A stretch of DNA of 10,198 nt, taken from assembly GCA_947462425.1 (NCBI GenBank), contig CANHPI010000069.1:1-10198 (forward strand), given 5' to 3'. The notes under the pieces are model-generated. The model saw only the letters and a list, made by a program, of their open reading frames with translations, had not been told where the DNA came from and ran no database searches. The stretch comes from Bacteroidota bacterium. GTDB lineage: Bacteria > Bacteroidota > Bacteroidia > B-17B0 > B-17BO. The translations under genes were made by a program, and so were the position numbers. Shown piece by piece: positions 6,050-10,198 of the stretch (position 1 is the stretch's first letter; each line of letters opens with the position of its first letter).

Positions 6050-7220
6050 TGAAAATAAACCATTATCTGCTGACGAGTTACTGAAACTTTTAGATACAAC
6101 ATCCAAAAACTCAAATGAGGTTGAGCAAATGGATGATTTTGAAAAAGAAGCTTTAGAGGGCTTTGCTGCGCATTCGAATTCATTAAAAGCTGAAGTTTTA
6201 ATCAATGAGTTGAATTTATCTATTTCTAAAAAAATTGATGATGCTAATAAAGGTGGTTCAAAAAATAAAATTATTTGGTTTAGCGCTGCTGCTACAATTA
6301 TTTTGATAATTATAATTTCTATTTTCTTTTTAAATCAAACTAAAAATGATTCTGAAACTAATATTGTATTGAACGAAACAAAAAATAATGATAAGCCTAA
6401 GCCTCAATTAGAAGCTGTTGAAGAAGTTACAGTTTCATTTGAAAAAGATAAAGCTGAAAGAGAACAAATTGCTCGTGATTTACTAATGTCGAAAAATGGA
6501 AAGAGTGAAGTTGTTAATGGTTCAGTTTCTGAATCCGCTATTGCTTTATCTGAAAATCAACAAGGCTCTTCCGAAGCAGTCATTTTTTCAAAAGATATTT
6601 CTAAAAATAAAAATGACGAAGACTTAGCCGCTTTAGCACAAAAAGCAGTTGCATTAGATGATAAATCAGAATTTAAGAAAAAAGAAAAAAGCAATAACGG
6701 ACAATTAGAGTCGGGTAGTGTTTCAGTTGCCAATAAAAATTCAAGTTCTGCAATCGATGCAATTGACGAAACTGATAAATCATATAAAAAATTGGGTGAG
6801 GAAAGCGATTCTAAAAACGCTATAAAGTCAGAAACGGTATTAGAAAAATCAACTAAGTTTGAAAATGCTAATTCTGTAGTTAGCACAAAATCAGCAGCAA
6901 TACCTGCCACTTCAGGAATGACTTCTAATGAAAATACAAAACCATCTTATACCGGAAATGAATTAGCTATTAAAGAATATATTCTTTCATATTTTAAATC
7001 TAAACAAATTGTTAAACCTATTTTTGGTAGTTTTAAAATCGTTGGAAATGTTAATTTAAAAGGTGAGTTGACTGTTTCGGAAATTATACAAATTAAGGAA
7101 AAAGAATGTAGTTGTAAGGAAGAAATTAAAAAAGCACTAAATACGATGAAAAAATGGAATACTGCTAAGCAAAATGGAAATGCAATTTCGTCAAGTGTTG
7201 AATTTACTTTGATATTTTAA
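6036..7220 (+). CDS. Single-TM protein with TonB-C-like domain, putative sigma partner/anti-sigma
   Basis: A 394-residue protein. Residues 1-78 are cytoplasmic; the MDDFEKEALEGFAAHS stretch at 32-47 resembles the 'ALEGY' segment before the membrane anchor in many Bacteroidota anti-sigma-like or TonB-like proteins. A strong TM spans about 79-99. Residues 100-305 are a low-complexity Ser/Lys/Glu/Asn linker. Residues about 306-394 resemble a TonB C-terminal domain: a strand pair (GSFKIVGNVNLKGELTVSEII), then the helix EEIKKALNTMKKW, then NTAKQNGNAISSSVEFTLIF. A C-S-C motif (358-360) sits before that helix. The start is GTG at 6036, inside the sigma gene; an in-frame TAG lies at 6024-6026 and the next ATG is codon 32. 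The overlap and TM topology suggest it holds the sigma factor at the membrane and senses the periplasm. It lacks a recognised zinc-type anti-sigma motif, so this role is inference. It ends tail to tail with the MFS gene. Confidence 0.85.
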   Translation: MKNLDENKPLSADELLKLLDTTSKNSNEVEQMDDFEKEALEGFAAHSNSLKAEVLINELNLSISKKIDDANKGGSKNKIIWFSAAATIILIIIISIFFLNQTKNDSETNIVLNETKNNDKPKPQLEAVEEVTVSFEKDKAEREQIARDLLMSKNGKSEVVNGSVSESAIALSENQQGSSEAVIFSKDISKNKNDEDLAALAQKAVALDDKSEFKKKEKSNNGQLESGSVSVANKNSSSAIDAIDETDKSYKKLGEESDSKNAIKSETVLEKSTKFENANSVVSTKSAAIPATSGMTSNENTKPSYTGNELAIKEYILSYFKSKQIVKPIFGSFKIVGNVNLKGELTVSEIIQIKEKECSCKEEIKKALNTMKKWNTAKQNGNAISSSVEFTLIF

Positions 7221-8467
7221 GACTTAATTAAACCCTGTTTTTCTCGCTTACCATAATCTACAATCAAGAAATAATACATAATAACACCAAAGGCATAAAG
7301 GGCCGCGGTAATTAAAAATATATTTACATAAGGATAGTTTTTGCTAAACATGATTTTTACCATGTAGCCACTAATTACCCAACTTCCACTCCAAATAGCA
7401 GACGTTAAAGCACTAGTAATTTCTCTATTTTTTTCTCCAACATAATTCATGACTAACTCGGAGGTCATTGGACCTGCCATATTCATTAATGGTTGTCTGA
7501 GTAAATAGCAAATAATTGCAATGTAAACAGCAATACTATACTGACTATATAGTTGTGTGGTAGCTAATGCTACTAAAGATATAACTGCTAATGCTTGAGT
7601 TGTTGGTATGGCAATTTTATAACCGATATTGTTTTTTATGCGTGGCACCATTAAAGCGCCCCAAACAACTAACACGGCCGCAATAGCGCTTACAAAACTA
7701 AAATCGCCTTTGCCCATGTGATGTACTTTATCAAAAAAGAGGCTAATAAACGGAATAGTTAACCCCGCACCAGTTGCAATAATTAGTGTAGGAACCAAGC
7801 CTTTAAAAATTAAGAACCAATCATTTTTATGAAGTTTAGTTTTTATTTTTGATGTTTTAGAGTCATCAATTTCTTCCACTAAATTTACTTTATTCATAAA
7901 AAAAAGTCCACCAAAACCTAAAATTGAAAATAGAATTAAAATTTTTTCTTCATCAAAATAATAGGGATTTATTTTGTCTAAAAAAGCGATAATAACACCA
8001 CTAACAATTCCTGCAAAACTCCAGGTACTGTAGCTTAAAGCGATTCCAGATGTGTGATTTTCTTTTATTTCATTTCGTAAAATATAGGGAGTAATTGGTA
8101 TTTGCATAAAAGTAAATGATGCACCCCAAAGTAATAAGGATATATATATGAGTATGGTTAATTTTAAATATATGCACAACACTATACATAAACCAAACAG
8201 TGGAACTAAAATGGTAGCCATATAAAAAAAAGGTTTCATCACTCGGCCTTTTATAATATTGCCAATTGGAAGTGCTAACAGAAATACTCCTAAAAATCGA
8301 AAGGTAATAAAAAGTGCAATTTCTTCGGCGCTGTAGCCTTTTCTATCCATATATAAAGGAAGAATCAACATAAAAGTTGCATTGACTAATTGAATAAAAA
8401 ACTCAGCAACTATTACATTGGTTATGGCGGGTGTTAACCTTCTATATTCTTTTATAAAATCAAACAT
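7217..8467 (-). CDS. Major facilitator superfamily transporter
   Basis: A 416-residue inner-membrane protein, counted from the ATG at 8465-8467, with about 12 hydrophobic segments in two halves joined by a charged loop near the middle (VEEIDDSKTSKIKTKLHKND). Two features fit the MFS fold: the N-terminal half's LPLYMDRKGYSAEEIALFITFRF, and IGNIIKGRVMKPFF between TM2 and TM3, at the site of the usual MFS loop signature. The substrate cannot be read from sequence. The frame stays open up to a GTG at 8506, which would add 13 residues (MVKKQYQFSIKYT). I prefer the ATG because the extra residues are non-hydrophobic and the GTG lies inside the terminal repeat of the intergenic element. The stop shares the bases TTAA with the stop of the convergent gene, leaving no room for a terminator. 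No promoter of consensus type is evident. Confidence 0.92.
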   Translation of the reverse strand: MFDFIKEYRRLTPAITNVIVAEFFIQLVNATFMLILPLYMDRKGYSAEEIALFITFRFLGVFLLALPIGNIIKGRVMKPFFYMATILVPLFGLCIVLCIYLKLTILIYISLLLWGASFTFMQIPITPYILRNEIKENHTSGIALSYSTWSFAGIVSGVIIAFLDKINPYYFDEEKILILFSILGFGGLFFMNKVNLVEEIDDSKTSKIKTKLHKNDWFLIFKGLVPTLIIATGAGLTIPFISLFFDKVHHMGKGDFSFVSAIAAVLVVWGALMVPRIKNNIGYKIAIPTTQALAVISLVALATTQLYSQYSIAVYIAIICYLLRQPLMNMAGPMTSELVMNYVGEKNREITSALTSAIWSGSWVISGYMVKIMFSKNYPYVNIFLITAALYAFGVIMYYFLIVDYGKREKQGLIKS

Positions 8468-8500
8468 GGTATATTTTATAGAGAATTGATATTGCTTTTT

Positions 8501-8637
8501 AACCACATAGGAACATAGTTGTGTATTTGTAAAAGTTTATTAGAGAAGCTACGCTTTATGCATAGGTTGCTATGTTCAAAAACCTGTTTTCTATTCTCTC
8601 CTTTTTTTAAGTTCAATTTCTATGTTTCTATGTGGTT
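8501..8637. repeat. Intergenic element bounded by 18-bp inverted repeats (MITE/REP-like)
   Basis: AACCACATAGGAACATAG (8501-8518) is the inverse complement of CTATGTTTCTATGTGGTT (8620-8637) with one mismatch. Smaller complementary segments nest inside: AGAGAA (8542-8547) with TTCTCT (8594-8599), and a local hairpin CATAG-GTTG-CTATG (8561-8574). The sequence GAACATAG (8511-8518) also recurs inverted at 8570-8577. No coding frame is evident. The element fills almost the whole spacer between miaA and the MFS gene. The layout looks like a small non-autonomous repeat or a structured RNA. I have a recollection of similar 'ACCACATAGAAACATAG' repeats in Bacteroidota genomes, but cannot verify it. Flanking target duplications are not obvious. 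Confidence 0.6.
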
Positions 8638-8665
8638 TTTATTAAAAGTATCTGCTAGATAAGAT

Positions 8666-9580
8666 TTATAAATATTGGATAAGAATATCCAAATAGGCTT
8701 TTATTTTTTCTAAATCAGATGGCTCAAAAGATTCAAAATCGCCTTGATGATTAAACCAAGTGAGTTGTCGTTTTGCATAACGTCGGCTGTTTTGTTTAAT
8801 TAAATGAACGGCTTCTTCCAATGTTATTTTGCCGTCAATAAAATCAAAAAGTTCTTTATAGCCAACAGTATTTAAAGCATTTAAGTGTTTATTTGGATAT
8901 AGATTTTTAACTTCTTCCAACAAACCTTGCTCCATCATTTTATCAACACGCTTATTAACGCGTTGATATAATACTTCACGTTCTGTATTAATCAATAAAT
9001 TTATAGTATTAAAAGAGCGCTCTTTTTTTTCTTTTTTTCTAAAACTAGAGTAGGGTTTTTTTGTGTGCATACAAACTTCAAGAGCCCGCATCATTCGTTG
9101 TGGATTGTTTAAATCTACCTGATTGTAATATACTTCATCTTTGGATTTTAGTTCTTCCTGTAAAAAGGATAGTCCTTTTTCTTCAAAGTCTTTTATTAAT
9201 TGTTCTCTTATTTCTGCAGGAATTTCCTCAAACTCATCCACGCCATTCATCACAGCATTTATATATAATCCGGACCCACCCACTAAAATTATGGTATCAT
9301 GTTGTTTAAATAATTTTCCTATACAATCAATCGCCTCTCTTTCATATTGACCAACATTATAAGTATCATGAATGCTTATATTATCTATAAAATAATGCGC
9401 AACTCCTTGCATTTCTTCCACACTTGGTTTGGCTGTACCAATACTCATTTCTTTATAAAACTGCCTGGAATCGGCTGAAATAACAGGGCAATTATAATGT
9501 TTTGCTAATTCAATGGATAACGCTGTTTTGCCAACAGCTGTAGGTCCTGCAATTATGATGAGATTCTTTTTCAAAAACAC
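8666..9580 (-). CDS. miaA: tRNA dimethylallyltransferase MiaA
   Basis: A 304-residue enzyme that transfers the dimethylallyl group from DMAPP to N6 of A37 in tRNAs reading codons that begin with U, the first step of ms2i6A formation. The Walker A P-loop GPTAVGKT is at 12-19. The catalytic/tRNA-binding motif SADSRQFYKEMSIGTAKP is at 35-52, with Asp37 in the position of the general-base aspartate. DMAPP-site GGSGLYINAVMNG is at 101-113, NPQRMMRALEV at 159-169 and NTVGYKELFDFIDG at 237-250. The C-terminal QNSRRYAKRQLTWF is at 263-276. Length and motif order are those of complete bacterial MiaA. The start is GTG at 9580, its G also being the last base of the TAG of the upstream gene. A TTG two codons in is the only nearby alternative; there is no ATG. 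Expression is probably coupled to the DUF6702-like gene. Confidence 0.97.
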   Translation of the reverse strand: MFLKKNLIIIAGPTAVGKTALSIELAKHYNCPVISADSRQFYKEMSIGTAKPSVEEMQGVAHYFIDNISIHDTYNVGQYEREAIDCIGKLFKQHDTIILVGGSGLYINAVMNGVDEFEEIPAEIREQLIKDFEEKGLSFLQEELKSKDEVYYNQVDLNNPQRMMRALEVCMHTKKPYSSFRKKEKKERSFNTINLLINTEREVLYQRVNKRVDKMMEQGLLEEVKNLYPNKHLNALNTVGYKELFDFIDGKITLEEAVHLIKQNSRRYAKRQLTWFNHQGDFESFEPSDLEKIKAYLDILIQYL

Positions 9581-10128
9581 TAAAAGTTAAATTCTATTAT
9601 ACACTCCGGATTTGTGACTTTACTGCTTTTTTTTATACCATTTATTTCAGCGTGAATAATATTGGTTTGTTGAGGCAGGTAGTCGTATAATAAAGTTGTG
9701 TTTATTTTTAGAGTTTTTGGTTGATTTACTTTTTTGCCTTCTAAATAAACCCAGATAACATCCTCTTCTCTTTCGTAGCCAATAAAGTTAATAATAATTG
9801 GTTTTTGATTATTATTTAAAACAAAACGTTTTTTTATGTAATTAAATAATTCCAGTTCCATTTCCGTTTTATTTTTCGGATTTAATAAGTCGATATGTTT
9901 ACCAGTTGTTTTTTTTAGGGCATTTTCTATATCATTGGTAAATAGTTTAATACTGATATTTAAACTATGCTGTTTAATATTGTGTTTTATGTCTGTTACA
10001 CACATAAAAAATGGATGCCTTAATACATTAAATGAACTAAACCCAATAATTATAAGGCAAAGAAACAACCTTTTTACCGTAGGTGTAATAATTTTCGAAT
10101 ACGTCGCTATATTTTTTATTTTTAACAC
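9580..10128 (-). CDS. DUF6702-like exported protein of unknown function
   Basis: The mature part reads HPFFMCVTDIKHNIKQHSLNI, then SIKLFTNDIENALKKTTGKHIDLLNP, then an IIINFIGYEREEDVIWVYLEG block, then TTLLYDYLPQQTNIIHAEINGIKKSSK. This pattern matches, from memory, DUF6702, a Bacteroidota family of about 160 residues with a signal peptide. A hydrophobic segment (RLFLCLIIIGFSSFNVL) precedes it. The true start is uncertain. The frame is open up to a TTG at 10143, with GTG at 10128 and TTG at 10068 as alternatives and no suitable ATG. I list GTG 10128 provisionally, because it keeps the basic residues before the hydrophobic core. TTG 10068 would give 162 residues, closer to family length. The -7 box at 10132-10139 argues against 10143. 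The stop overlaps the miaA start by one base, indicating co-transcription. Function unknown. Confidence 0.78.
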   Translation of the reverse strand: MLKIKNIATYSKIITPTVKRLFLCLIIIGFSSFNVLRHPFFMCVTDIKHNIKQHSLNISIKLFTNDIENALKKTTGKHIDLLNPKNKTEMELELFNYIKKRFVLNNNQKPIIINFIGYEREEDVIWVYLEGKKVNQPKTLKINTTLLYDYLPQQTNIIHAEINGIKKSSKVTNPECIIEFNF

Positions 10129-10131
10129 ACG

Positions 10132-10139
10132 CAAAAGTA
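10132..10139 (-). promoter_or_regulatory. Possible -7 box for the DUF6702-miaA operon
   Basis: Read on the minus strand this is TACTTTTG, an exact TAnnTTTG match. No TTTG lies at the expected 19-base distance upstream, and that region would be the coding start of the divergent gene at 10149. If used, transcription would start near 10125-10128. That leaves either a leaderless GTG start or a start further inside the frame. Confidence 0.35.
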
Positions 10140-10148
10140 ACAATTTTT

Positions 10149-10198
10149 ATGGATGAATTTTGGTTATGGTTTAGTGCCGGAACTGAACATATTTTAGA
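10149..10198 (+). CDS. Start of a HupE/UreJ-like membrane protein (partial, runs off window)
   Basis: An ATG at 10149 opens a frame to the window end, reading MDEFWLWFSAGTEHIL (16 codons). This resembles the N-terminus of the HupE/UreJ-type membrane proteins of Bacteroidota, which typically begin M-x-E-F-W-x-Y/W-F-x-x-G-x-x-H-I/V. From memory these genes are often found beside DUF6702 genes, which fits the neighbour here, although in this window the two are divergent. Only 50 bases are visible, so the call rests on one short motif plus context. Metal (nickel) transport should not be assumed. Confidence 0.5.
   Translation, partial: MDEFWLWFSAGTEHIL

Noticed and set aside
6049..6084. ATG overlapping the sigma stop (TGATG) as a start for the next gene
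   Set aside because: It is in a different frame from the membrane partner and closes after 11 codons.
6557..6910. Minus-strand open frame of about 117 codons inside the sigma-partner gene
   Set aside because: It lies antisense to the low-complexity Ser/Lys/Glu linker, has no recognisable domain, and the sense frame is continuous.
9061..9350. Two plus-strand open frames inside miaA
   Set aside because: They are antisense to well-conserved MiaA motifs, so they are shadows.

Overview
The window looks like ordinary chromosome from an AT-rich member of the Bacteroidota. The reasons are the low G+C, the lack of Shine-Dalgarno sequences before starts, several matches to the Bacteroidota promoter pattern (TTTG-N19-TAnnTTTG), and the protein families present: an Asp-box (BNR) repeat protein, a YfiR/DUF4154 protein, a HAMP-SpoIIE phosphatase, an ECF sigma factor paired with a TonB-C-like membrane protein, and a DUF6702-like protein. 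There is no phage, insertion sequence, CRISPR array, tRNA or rRNA that I can support.

Layout. From 1 to 911 (minus) lies the 5' part of a secreted Asp-box beta-propeller protein. A 202-bp divergent spacer separates it from a coiled-coil lipoprotein at 1114-2004 (plus). A strong hairpin terminator sits between that gene and a three-gene minus-strand operon read from 5328 down to 2068: a YfiR-like periplasmic protein, a secreted TPR protein, and a two-TM HAMP-coiled-coil-SpoIIE/PP2C phosphatase. Divergently, across a 133-bp spacer holding an exact consensus promoter and two inverted repeats, runs an ECF sigma gene (5462-6049) overlapped by a gene for a one-TM protein with a TonB-C-like end (6036-7220). 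The latter meets an MFS transporter tail to tail, their stops sharing TTAA. Between the MFS gene and miaA is a ~137-bp element bounded by 18-bp inverted repeats. A DUF6702-like gene overlaps the miaA start by one base. The last 50 bases hold the first codons of what looks like a HupE/UreJ-type membrane protein on the plus strand.

How the genes may work together. The most interesting part is the 2.07-7.2 kb signalling block. In Pseudomonas, periplasmic YfiR controls a HAMP-GGDEF protein (YfiN). Here a YfiR-like protein is encoded with a HAMP protein whose output is a PP2C phosphatase, plus a TPR partner. This suggests the same kind of periplasmic control wired to protein dephosphorylation. Its divergent neighbours are a sigma factor and a probable membrane partner or anti-sigma. 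A functional link between the two units is inference only. Five of the genes here have no usable ATG and must start at GTG or TTG, which is unusual and matters for anyone annotating the region.
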